The notes below the pieces were generated by a model, which did not search any database, was not told the DNA's origin, and saw only the letters and a program-made list of their open reading frames with translations. Of a DNA stretch of 5,130 nucleotides, positions 1 to 4,853 are shown piece after piece. Source of the stretch: Ruminococcaceae bacterium UBA4871 (GTDB lineage Bacteria; Bacillota; Clostridia; Oscillospirales; Acutalibacteraceae); NCBI GenBank assembly GCA_002399445.1, contig DHDR01000006.1, forward strand, positions 1-5,130, written 5' to 3'. Each line of letters opens with the position of its first letter. Within the stretch, counting starts at the first letter, position 1. The translations under genes and the position numbers were made by a program.

Positions 1-440
1 CTTCCGCTGCTCCCTCTGAAAATCCCAGAACATCTTCTGCACAACCGTCATCGGTACCATCTGTTTCAAAACCAGCATCCTCCCCGTCCAGTAAGTCCGC
101 TTCCAGTAAACCGGCGGCAGCGTCCAGTTCTCAAAAGCCAGCAAGTTCTGAACCTGACGTAACGTACCGTCCCATCAAGGGCTGTGTAGCGCCGCGTATG
201 GCTGAGTATCATCCCGTTATAAAGATGTATTCCTATGCCACCGTAAAACGCATATACACAAAGAAGCTGGCTTCCGGGAAAGCAAATGTCCTGATGTACT
301 ACACCCTGTCTGTTGCTGGGGACAGCATCCCAACCAATACATCCAACCGTATGATGAGTCTTACCATGCAGGACAGTAAAAATGTTGGCCATTGGATAGT
401 AACAGCTGCGTTGGATACAAAAGCCCATAAAACAAGATAA
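1..440 (+). CDS. 3' end of an exported-type protein with a Ser/Pro linker and a C-terminal domain (partial)
   Basis: The reading frame is open from base 3 to the TAA at 438-440, so the gene starts left of the window and 145 residues are visible. The first ~50 are almost only Ser, Pro, Ala and Lys (for example SKPASSPSSKSASSKPAAAS), a low-complexity linker usual between a membrane or lipid anchor and an extracellular domain in Gram-positive bacteria. The last ~90 residues form a folded-looking domain with alternating hydrophobic stretches (VLMYYTLSVAG, HWIVTAALDT). The internal ATG at 198 lies inside this continuous frame and has no convincing ribosome binding site, so I do not treat it as the start. 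The W-I-V pattern near the end recalls small exported domains of the NTF2-like/DUF4829 sort, but that is only an impression. The anchor lies outside the window. Function unknown. Confidence 0.7.
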   Translation, partial: SAAPSENPRTSSAQPSSVPSVSKPASSPSSKSASSKPAAASSSQKPASSEPDVTYRPIKGCVAPRMAEYHPVIKMYSYATVKRIYTKKLASGKANVLMYYTLSVAGDSIPTNTSNRMMSLTMQDSKNVGHWIVTAALDTKAHKTR

Positions 441-501
441 GTATGAAAAGGAAATAACTGTCAAAAGAGCCGGAAAAGTAGGACAAATTTAACCTAATAA
501 A

Positions 502-508
502 AGAGGTG
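502..508 (+). promoter_or_regulatory. Ribosome binding site that decides the Phd/YefM start
   Basis: AGAGGTG lies six bases before the ATG at 515. An in-frame GTG at 506 falls inside this Shine-Dalgarno sequence and would lack one of its own, so the ATG at 515 is the better start. No convincing -35/-10 pair is visible in 441-500. Confidence 0.7.
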
Positions 509-514
509 TGCAAA

Positions 515-763
515 ATGAAAATAAGTACAAATAATTTAGTACCCATTTCTGATGCAAATCAGAACTTTTCACAGGTGGCCAAACGGGTTGATAAGGATGG
601 ATCGGCTATTATTATGAAAAATAACAAACCACGCTACTTGCTTGTTCCATTTCAGCAGGCAGAAAGAGAACAGAATGAAGAAGATGATGTTTTTGAAATT
701 ACGCAGCGTCTTTTAAAGAAAAATCAGGTTGTTTATAACGAATTGAAAAAGAAGGACAGCTGA
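515..763 (+). CDS. Phd/YefM family antitoxin, orphan
   Basis: This 82-residue protein has the layout of Phd/YefM antitoxins. The N-terminal part (about residues 8-48, LVPISDANQNFSQVAKRVD then GSAIIMKNNKPRYLLVP) matches the family's DNA-binding dimerisation fold, in which the antitoxin represses its own operon. The acidic, charged C-terminal part (about 50-80, with NEEDDVFEITQRLL) is where family members wrap around and inhibit a RelE/YoeB- or Doc-type toxin. No toxin follows: the last codons form the left arm of a hairpin, and the next gene, hicB, lies on the other strand and converges. It is therefore an orphan here. A 96%-identical copy lacking the first 13 codons lies at 1480-1691. The family assignment is firm; whether it still neutralises a toxin elsewhere is unknown. 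Confidence 0.88.
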   Translation: MKISTNNLVPISDANQNFSQVAKRVDKDGSAIIMKNNKPRYLLVPFQQAEREQNEEDDVFEITQRLLKKNQVVYNELKKKDS

Positions 764-786
764 GTTTTTAAAGTTCAGCTGTCCTT
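552..786 (+). repeat. Direct repeat, left copy (Phd/YefM body plus terminator hairpin)
   Basis: This 235-base block matches 1480-1714 at a constant offset of 928 with no indels. I count 9 substitutions in the 210 bases from 554 to 763. The match begins at ATGCAAATC inside the antitoxin gene and ends within the right arm of the hairpin. The two copies bracket the hicB/hicA remnant and the palindrome region. Confidence 0.93.
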
Positions 787-790
787 CTTT
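748..790. terminator. Bidirectional hairpin terminator between phd/yefM and hicB
   Basis: GAAGGACAGCTGA (751-763) pairs perfectly with TCAGCTGTCCTTC (775-787). The flanking AAA/TTT extends the stem to 16 bp, and there is an 11-base loop. The left arm is the 3' end of the antitoxin gene, including its stop codon. On the minus strand the stem is followed by T5 (complement of 746-750), so it is a better terminator for hicBA; on the plus strand only three T follow. Confidence 0.85.
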
Positions 791-794
791 AAGT

Positions 795-1136
795 TTATAG
801 CTGCTGCTGTACATATCCAGTAAGTGCTTCGGTTACAACGGCGTTTAGTGTTTGATTGCTGGACTGCGCAATCAAATCCAACTTACGGTGAAGTTCCGGA
901 GTAATCCTAATATTGAAGGAGCCTTTATAGGATTTTTGAGGTTCTTTATGAATGCGCGCGCATAGATCCAGGTAGTCATCAACAGAGGCTTTAAAATCCT
1001 GTTTTAGACCTGTAATATCAGTTCCCTCGTAACTGATAGAATCTGCTATTCCAATGACCTGACCAAAAAGGCAATCATCTTCGGCAGAATAGGCAACGGT
1101 TCCTCTATAGCCTTTGTACTCTAAATAATTTTTCAC
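795..1136 (-). CDS. hicB: HicB family antitoxin
   Basis: The 113-residue protein matches the two-part plan of HicB antitoxins. Residues 1-65 form the degenerate RNase H-like domain that covers the HicA active site (LEYKGYRGTVAYSAEDDCLFGQV, then GTDITGLKQDFKASVDDYLDLC). Residues 72-109 are a ribbon-helix-helix DNA-binding domain (GSFNIRITPELHRKLDLIA, then NQTLNAVVTEAL) used for autorepression. I take the GTG at 1134-1136 as start because it overlaps the stop codon of the upstream hicA remnant in a GTGA arrangement, the usual translational coupling of hicAB. A purine-rich AAAGGA lies about a dozen bases upstream. The gene is intact although its toxin partner is truncated, and it ends against the shared hairpin terminator. 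Residue match and context make the call firm. Confidence 0.88.
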   Translation of the reverse strand: MKNYLEYKGYRGTVAYSAEDDCLFGQVIGIADSISYEGTDITGLKQDFKASVDDYLDLCARIHKEPQKSYKGSFNIRITPELHRKLDLIAQSSNQTLNAVVTEALTGYVQQQL

Positions 1137-1297
1137 TGTATCAGACCATCCTTTCTTAAAGTGTCAATTACAATGTCCAGAACGTATCGTTTTAGTGTTG
1201 GCTGCGGATGCGGCTTGTGAAAAGTTATCACAGAATTATTTTTTGAAATGAAGCGGACGCGGGAACCGTTTGGAGCCGTATCTTCATTATAGCCGAA
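1133..1297 (-). pseudogene. hicA: HicA family toxin, 5'-truncated remnant
   Basis: This 54-codon frame has no start codon near its open end; a TGA at 1298-1300 sits directly before the first residues FGYNEDTAPN. What remains is the C-terminal two-thirds of a HicA mRNA interferase: the GSRVRFISK strand, the conserved FHKPHP block with its histidines, and the final helix KRYVLDIVIDTLRKDGLI. In this HicA subgroup these segments follow about 30 residues holding the first helix, and I cannot find them in any frame upstream. The stop codon overlaps the hicB start, so the operon junction is intact. The only in-frame GTG lies inside the FISK-FHK region, too late for a working toxin. I infer a dead toxin; a start in another frame or a sequencing error near 1298 would be the alternative. 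Confidence 0.75.
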
Positions 1298-1309
1298 TCA
1301 CCATCTATA

Positions 1310-1338
1310 AGTATACTGCAATTCATTTGAAATTGCAA
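1310..1338 (-). promoter_or_regulatory. Candidate minus-strand promoter upstream of hicA remnant
   Basis: Read on the minus strand, TTGCAA (1333-1338) and TATACT (1310-1315) are spaced by exactly 17 bases, a fair sigma-A match (4/6 and 5/6). Transcription would begin near 1303, just before the hicA remnant, and could drive hicB. The -35 box is part of the 1333-1355 palindrome, so a protein bound there would block it. Confidence 0.5.
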
Positions 1339-1355
1339 CTACTATATAGTTGCAA
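1317..1355. promoter_or_regulatory. Overlapping palindromes, probable operator
   Basis: A perfect 9-bp inverted repeat, TTGCAACTA (1333-1341) and TAGTTGCAA (1347-1355), encloses five bases, so the two half-sites are centred one helical turn or slightly more apart. A second inverted repeat, TGCAATT (1317-1323) and AATTGCA (1331-1337), overlaps it. The first looks like an operator for a dimeric winged-helix repressor, perhaps of the MarR type; that identity is inference. It overlaps the minus-strand -35 box and precedes the ribosome binding site at 1360-1365. Confidence 0.6.
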
Positions 1356-1361
1356 AATAGG

Positions 1362-1396
1362 GAGGCAAACATGAAAATTCAATATAGTTTGTGGCT
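1362..1396 (+). repeat. Diverged repeat of a gene-start region, copy 1
   Basis: The stretch from GGAGGCAAAC through CAATATAGTTTGTGGCTGA matches 2367-2398 apart from single-base changes and a six-base deletion that removes the ATG-AAA in the second copy. Similarity fades after about 1396. Confidence 0.7.
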
Positions 1397-1424
1397 GACT
1401 TGCATTACAGATGTACTATCATGA
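1371..1424 (+). pseudogene. 17-codon ORF, probable start fragment of a lost gene
   Basis: A strong GGGAGG (1360-1365) stands five bases before this ATG, and a palindromic operator lies just upstream, so the signals are those of a genuine gene start. The frame nevertheless encodes only MKIQYSLWLTCITDVLS before a TGA. A decayed copy of the ribosome binding site and first codons recurs at 2367-2398, where the ATG-AAA is missing. Both copies share the frame encoding IQYSLWL, which suggests the beginning of a real protein whose remainder has been lost. A short leader peptide is the alternative. I do not recognise the family. Confidence 0.4.
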
Positions 1425-1479
1425 AGAAATGCGGAGCAGAAAAAACGTTATCAGAGACATTTCCACAACTTAAAAGAGT

Positions 1480-1691
1480 ATGCAAATCAGAACTTTTCAC
1501 AGGTGGTCAAACGGGTTGATAAGGATGGGTCAGCTATTATTATGAAAAATAACAAACAACGCTACTTGCTTGTTCCATTTCAGCAGGCAGAAAGAGAGCA
1601 GAATGAGGAAGATGATGTTTTTGAAATTACGCAGCGTCTTTTAAAGAAAAATCCGGTTGCTTATAACGAATTGAAAAAGAAGGACAACTGA
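1480..1691 (+). pseudogene. 5'-truncated second copy of the Phd/YefM antitoxin
   Basis: From codon 14 to the stop this matches the antitoxin at 515-763 without gaps, but the first 13 codons (MKISTNNLVPISD) and the ribosome binding site are replaced by unrelated sequence. The frame runs open back to 1425 without ATG, GTG or TTG at a plausible place; the first candidate is a GTG at 1503, deep in the DNA-binding domain and without a Shine-Dalgarno. Of nine base changes against the intact copy, five alter the protein (A22V, P39Q, Q71P, V73A, S82N in intact-copy numbering), as expected if selection has relaxed. Overlapping out-of-frame ORF 1421-1519 (32 codons, ATG) reads through the junction and matches nothing I recognise. 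Confidence 0.8.
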
Positions 1692-1714
1692 GCTTTTAAA
1701 GTTCAGCTGTCCTT
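1480..1714 (+). repeat. Direct repeat, right copy
   Basis: Partner of 552-786, including the hairpin region. The left boundary (ATGCAAATC) falls inside the antitoxin gene and the right boundary in the right arm of the hairpin, so it is not a whole-gene duplication. Confidence 0.93.
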
Positions 1715-1716
1715 TT
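1680..1716. terminator. Hairpin terminator between truncated antitoxin and yafQ
   Basis: AAGGACAACTGA (1680-1691) pairs with TCAGCTGTCCTT (1703-1714) with one A-C mismatch (1687/1707), created by the substitution that changes the last Ser codon to Asn. On the minus strand the stem is followed by a T5 run (complement of 1674-1678), so it should still end yafQ-dinJ transcripts; on the plus strand the T tract is short. Confidence 0.7.
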
Positions 1717-1723
1717 CAGGTTG

Positions 1724-2002
1724 TTAAAATAAATCGGCGTGTGTGCCGGTACGGACCAGCACTAATGTTAAAATGTCTGATTTTATTTGATAAACGAGGA
1801 GCCAATCAGAAAGGATGTGGCATTCAAATACATTTTGGTAGTGCTTTGAGTTATTCAAAACATGAACTCGGTAACGTTCCGGCAGGGGTTGCTCATTTGC
1901 CAACATAGTAATGACTTTATTCAATAGGGAAAGATTTAGGCCGCGTTTTTTGGCAATTTTATAATCTTTTTTAAATTGTGACTGATATTCAATCTTCAGC
2001 AT
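1724..2002 (-). CDS. yafQ: YafQ family mRNA interferase toxin (RelE/ParE superfamily)
   Basis: This 92-residue basic protein aligns end to end with YafQ, which enters the ribosome and cleaves mRNA during translation. It opens with the family's IEYQSQFKKDYKIAKKRG, continues with LPERYRVHVLNN, ECHILSDWLLVYQI, and closes with VRTGTHADLF. Residues expected for catalysis by comparison with E. coli YafQ are in place: His47, His62, Asp66, His88 and the terminal Phe92. The start at 2000-2002 lies inside the 3' end of dinJ (14-base overlap), the usual coupled order antitoxin then toxin, which ensures antitoxin is made first. Nothing indicates damage, so this is the one apparently active toxin in the window. 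Transcription should end at the hairpin 1680-1716. Confidence 0.93.
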   Translation of the reverse strand: MLKIEYQSQFKKDYKIAKKRGLNLSLLNKVITMLANEQPLPERYRVHVLNNSKHYQNVFECHILSDWLLVYQIKSDILTLVLVRTGTHADLF

Positions 2003-2261
2003 TTAAATCCTCCATCAGTGCGTCAACACTCATAAATGGACCATGAAGATTTTGGCCACTTATGGCATCGTCGATGGCAGCTTTTGTAACGCTATTTGGA
2101 GTATCGAGTTGTAATGGGAATGGAATGCTATGCGTGCGAATAACTTGCCGTAAAAAAATATTCACTGCAGTGGTTGTATCCATTCCTAGTTCAGAGAAAA
2201 TTTCCTGCGCTTGCTTTTTAACCTCACTGTCCATACGGATATTCATACTGGTACTACTCAT
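1989..2261 (-). CDS. dinJ: RelB/DinJ family antitoxin
   Basis: The 90-residue protein has the N-terminal ribbon-helix-helix of RelB/DinJ antitoxins (about residues 5-45: MNIRMDSEVKKQAQEIFSEL, then TTTAVNIFLRQVI, and the typical SIPFPL exit). Its acidic C-terminal half (SVDALMEDLNAED) would bind and block YafQ. The ATG at 2259-2261 has AAGGAG (2271-2276, minus strand) nine bases upstream, a good start. It is first in a two-gene operon with yafQ, overlapping it by 14 bases. DinJ-YafQ complexes repress their own promoter, and a near-consensus promoter stands just upstream. Length and all motifs are normal for the family. Confidence 0.93.
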   Translation of the reverse strand: MSSTSMNIRMDSEVKKQAQEIFSELGMDTTTAVNIFLRQVIRTHSIPFPLQLDTPNSVTKAAIDDAISGQNLHGPFMSVDALMEDLNAED

Positions 2262-2286
2262 ACAATCACACTCCTTTATACATATT

Positions 2287-2315
2287 ATTATACTGTATTA
2301 TATGCATAATGTAAA
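2287..2315 (-). promoter_or_regulatory. dinJ-yafQ promoter
   Basis: On the minus strand TTTACA (2310-2315) and a perfect TATAAT (2287-2292) are separated by 17 bases, leaving about 20 bases between the -10 box and the end of the dinJ leader. The spacer holds ATTA-N6-TAAT (2297-2310) around a TGCATA core, a possible but unproven operator half-site pair for the antitoxin. Confidence 0.75.
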
Positions 2316-2366
2316 TACAATAGACGCAATAAATGAAAATATGCGATTATTTTTATAATAGCTGTG

Positions 2367-2398
2367 AGGAGGTAAACATCCAATATAGTTTGTGGTTG
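2367..2398 (+). repeat. Diverged repeat of a gene-start region, copy 2
   Basis: Matches 1362-1396: GAGGTAAACAT, then CCAATATAGTTTGTGGTTGA. The six bases holding the ATG-AAA of copy 1 are missing, leaving a good Shine-Dalgarno with no start. The frame encoding IQYSLWL is still recognisable. Confidence 0.7.
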
Positions 2399-2589
2399 AA
2401 CTGGGTATGTATCGAGATGCAGAAAAAGCCCAATGGTTGTACGGATATTTAGAAAATTTGCACGGGTGCAGCGAGTATGGTTGGTATCTGCAGCATATTA
2501 AGTGTCCGTCTCATTGCACGCAACTCATTTCAAAGACTTGGAATTACTGCGAAGCTATGAGAGATTCAAACTTTAACCGAAATGATTGA
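2392..2589 (+). pseudogene. Unrecognised 65-codon reading frame, probably a remnant
   Basis: Open from a GTG at 2392 to TGA at 2587-2589, directly after a TAG. The product is rich in Tyr, Trp, Cys and Leu (VELGMYRDAEKAQWLYGYL, then an ending with KTWNYCEAMRDSN) and looks more protein-like than chance, especially the charged helix at its beginning. The GTG is about 20 bases from the nearest Shine-Dalgarno (2366-2372), so translation as drawn is doubtful. The equivalent frame after copy 1 (from GTG 1391) begins VADLHYR, resembling VVELGMYR here, so both may descend from the same gene. No family recognised. Confidence 0.3.
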
Positions 2590-2663
2590 CGTTTTGACTG
2601 TATAAAACTTATTTTCAGAAAACATTTGCTCTATGAAACTTACAATTATAAGGAGATAAAACC

Positions 2664-4814
2664 ATGAAACTAATTATTGCAGAAAAGCCAGAACTTGGTC
2701 GTGCTATTGGTGCGGCGCTCAACCTTTCCCCAGCAGCGGGCGGAACTATGACCGGAAGTGAATATACGGTGGTCTGGGCCTTTGGTCACCTAATGGAACT
2801 GGAAGAGCCGGAAAAGCTGGACTCCAAATATAAGAAGTGGAACCTTGCAGACCTGCCCATGTATTTTGACCCGTGGCCGTCCGTTGCCATTGACGGTAAA
2901 GCGGACCGACTTGCACAAATCGGACAACTTATCCAACAGGCCGATAGCATTATTCATGCCGGTGATCCGGATGATGAGGGACAGTATCTGATTGATGAAA
3001 TTCTGGACCATTTTCATAACACAAAACCGGTGCTGCGCGTTTTTATCAATGACAATACACCCTCCGAAATTCAAAAAGCCTTTTATCAGCTGCAGCCAAA
3101 CGAAAACTTCCGGTCAATTGGCGAAGCAGCACATGCCCGCGCACTGTGCGATAAAACCTTTGGATATAATTACAGCCGTTTCTTTGGTCTGACCTTGAAC
3201 GTGAAAGGTCTGTCTGTTGGTCGTGTGCAGACACCAACACTGGGACTGGTTGTCAACCGTGACCGGCAGATTGAAAACCATGTGAAGCAGAAATACTTTG
3301 AACTGACCGCTTCTGCTGTGTTAAGCGGGGCAGCGATAAACCTGACCTTTAAACCGGACAAACAGTTTCTGAATGATGGTGGGCACATTACCGACCGTGC
3401 TTTCTTTGCCAGTGTAATTGCAGATATTCCCGCTCCAGCGTCTGTTCATGTGACAAAACAGCAGAAAAAGGAAGCGCCGCCACTGCCGTTTAACCTTGTT
3501 AAATTGCAGGCATATATGAATGAAAAGTACAATTTATCTGTATCGCGAACATTGGAGATTACGCAGGAACTGCGCGACAAGTTCCATGCAATTACCTATA
3601 ACCGCAGTGACTGTCAGTACCTGAATGCCGAGCAGTATGATGCCGCGCCGCAGCTGCTGCAGGGTATTATGCGGCGACTTGGAATACAGCTGTCGTTGGA
3701 TTACAGTATTCATTCAAAATGTTTCAACGATGCGAACGTGACAGCACATCACGCAATTATCCCAACAAACGCTCAGTTTGATTTATCAGCCCTCTCAGAT
3801 GAACAGCAGAAAGTGTACATCGAAATTGCGAAGCGGTATCTGGTACAGTTTCTGCCGCCCATTGCACTGGAGGAAACGAAAGCAGATGCCGAAGTGCCTG
3901 CCAAGGGTTCTTTTCAGGCAGCTTCTATCCGCATCCTTGAACGAGGCTTTTCTGCCTACTACCCTGCAAAGTCGTTCAAGGCTGCTGCTTTGAGTGACGT
4001 ACCGGCTGGGAACTATTCCGTGCAGCTCGGCAACTATCGAATTGCAGAAAAATTCACTGCGCCGCCCAAGCGGTACACACAGGCAACTCTGATTATGGAC
4101 ATGACGCAGGTTGCAAAGTATGTGACAGATCCACAAGCGAAAGCTGCTCTGCAGGCGAAAGACAAGGATAAGAAAGGGGAGAATGGATCTATCGGCACCC
4201 CAGCAACTCGTGACAGTATTATTGAAACATTAATTAAGCGCGGGTACATACAAGATGACGGCAAGCATCTGGTATCTACACAGTATGGACGCCAATTCTA
4301 TGATTTACTGCCGGATGACATTAAAAAGCCGGACCTAACGGCCCTTTGGTGGACAATCCAAGAGGATATTAAGTCCGGGAACGCGCAAATATCTGATATG
4401 ACCAATTCTGTACTTGCATCCATTCGCAAGCATCTGCAGGACGATTATTCTGCTGTCCATGTCGACCATGCGGCGGATCGGGAAGAAATAGGGAAGTGTC
4501 CTCTCTGTGGCAAACCGGTATACGAAACGAAATTATCCTTTGCTTGCTCAGGGTATAAGAATGGCTGTAAGTTTGCTATCTGGAAAGAAAACGGATTCTT
4601 TAAGCATTTCGGCAAAAAGGTGACCAAGGCTGCAGCGAAAACACTGCTTGGTCCGTACCACCGCTGCCTTGAAAGGAATTTAACCAGCAAAGCCGGTAAA
4701 AAATATGATGCATACTTTAAAATGACGATCCAAAATGGCAGACCGCAGTTTTCAATAGAATTTCCCAACAAAAAGAAAACCACTACAAAACGAAATTTCC
4801 GAAGTTTTAGATGA
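2664..4814 (+). CDS. topB: DNA topoisomerase III, mobile-element type
   Basis: This 716-residue type IA topoisomerase nicks one DNA strand through a tyrosine, passes another strand and reseals; such enzymes on conjugative elements are thought to help separate DNA during transfer or replication. It begins with the Toprim fold (KLIIAEKPELG, Glu7; acidic triad D101, D103, E105 in DPDDEGQYL). It then shows GRVQTPTL (186-193), the active-site segment ITYNRSDCQYL with Tyr312, AHHAIIPT (361-368) and IGTPATRDSII (510-520). A C-terminal zinc ribbon has Cys612, Cys615, Cys628 and Cys635, and a basic tail ends the protein. The start is fixed by AAGGAGAT at 2650-2657. Asn replaces the Pro usual after the catalytic Tyr. 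The length is slightly above the 653 residues of E. coli TopB. It stands alone, followed by its own terminator. Confidence 0.93.
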   Translation: MKLIIAEKPELGRAIGAALNLSPAAGGTMTGSEYTVVWAFGHLMELEEPEKLDSKYKKWNLADLPMYFDPWPSVAIDGKADRLAQIGQLIQQADSIIHAGDPDDEGQYLIDEILDHFHNTKPVLRVFINDNTPSEIQKAFYQLQPNENFRSIGEAAHARALCDKTFGYNYSRFFGLTLNVKGLSVGRVQTPTLGLVVNRDRQIENHVKQKYFELTASAVLSGAAINLTFKPDKQFLNDGGHITDRAFFASVIADIPAPASVHVTKQQKKEAPPLPFNLVKLQAYMNEKYNLSVSRTLEITQELRDKFHAITYNRSDCQYLNAEQYDAAPQLLQGIMRRLGIQLSLDYSIHSKCFNDANVTAHHAIIPTNAQFDLSALSDEQQKVYIEIAKRYLVQFLPPIALEETKADAEVPAKGSFQAASIRILERGFSAYYPAKSFKAAALSDVPAGNYSVQLGNYRIAEKFTAPPKRYTQATLIMDMTQVAKYVTDPQAKAALQAKDKDKKGENGSIGTPATRDSIIETLIKRGYIQDDGKHLVSTQYGRQFYDLLPDDIKKPDLTALWWTIQEDIKSGNAQISDMTNSVLASIRKHLQDDYSAVHVDHAADREEIGKCPLCGKPVYETKLSFACSGYKNGCKFAIWKENGFFKHFGKKVTKAAAKTLLGPYHRCLERNLTSKAGKKYDAYFKMTIQNGRPQFSIEFPNKKKTTTKRNFRSFR

Positions 4815-4815
4815 T

Positions 4816-4853
4816 AAAAATAACCTCCGCTTTCCAACGGAGGTTATTTTTTT
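4816..4853. terminator. Strong bidirectional intrinsic terminator after topB
   Basis: AAATAACCTCCG (4818-4829) pairs perfectly with CGGAGGTTATTT (4838-4849) around an eight-base loop, followed by a T run to 4853 on the plus strand and by T5 on the minus strand. It separates topB from the converging gene at the right edge, whose restored stop codon (4852-4854) touches it. Confidence 0.92.

Larger units (their letters stand above)
2316..2663. other. Stretch without a confident gene
   Basis: Between the dinJ promoter and topB I find no recognised gene on either strand. It contains a TATAAT at 2354-2359 (+) without a matching -35 box, a strong ribosome-binding-like GAGGAGG at 2366-2372 not followed by a start codon, the decayed repeat copy 2367-2398, and a short unrecognised reading frame to 2589. 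A weak TTGACG at 2586-2591 followed 17 bases later by TTATTT could be the topB promoter, but the -10 match is poor. Confidence 0.6.

Noticed and set aside
198..440. Separate 80-residue gene starting at ATG 198
   Set aside because: The frame is open upstream to the window edge and no good Shine-Dalgarno precedes 198, so it is the C-terminal part of a longer protein.
66..464. 132-codon minus-strand ORF opposite the first gene
   Set aside because: Low-quality product antisense to a frame with clear linker composition; no ribosome binding site of note.
1421..1519. 32-codon ORF reading through the junction into the truncated antitoxin
   Set aside because: No clear ribosome binding site, its second half is an out-of-frame reading of the antitoxin, and nothing in it is recognisable.
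552..1714. Insertion sequence or CRISPR explanation for the repeated block
   Set aside because: There are only two copies, they contain antitoxin coding sequence, no terminal inverted repeats or transposase are visible, and the 693-base interval is not spacer-like.
2062..2358. 98-codon plus-strand ORF across dinJ and its promoter
   Set aside because: It is antisense to dinJ, which has clear family motifs, promoter and ribosome binding site; the ORF product has no recognisable features.
2354..2372. Plus-strand promoter plus ribosome binding site for a gene at 2375
   Set aside because: TATAAT and GAGGAGG are present, but no -35 box fits and the start codon is missing; kept only as part of a decayed gene start.
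4445..4837. 130-codon minus-strand ORF opposite the topB 3' end
   Set aside because: Antisense to the zinc ribbon of topB and starting inside the terminator hairpin; a shadow of the real gene.
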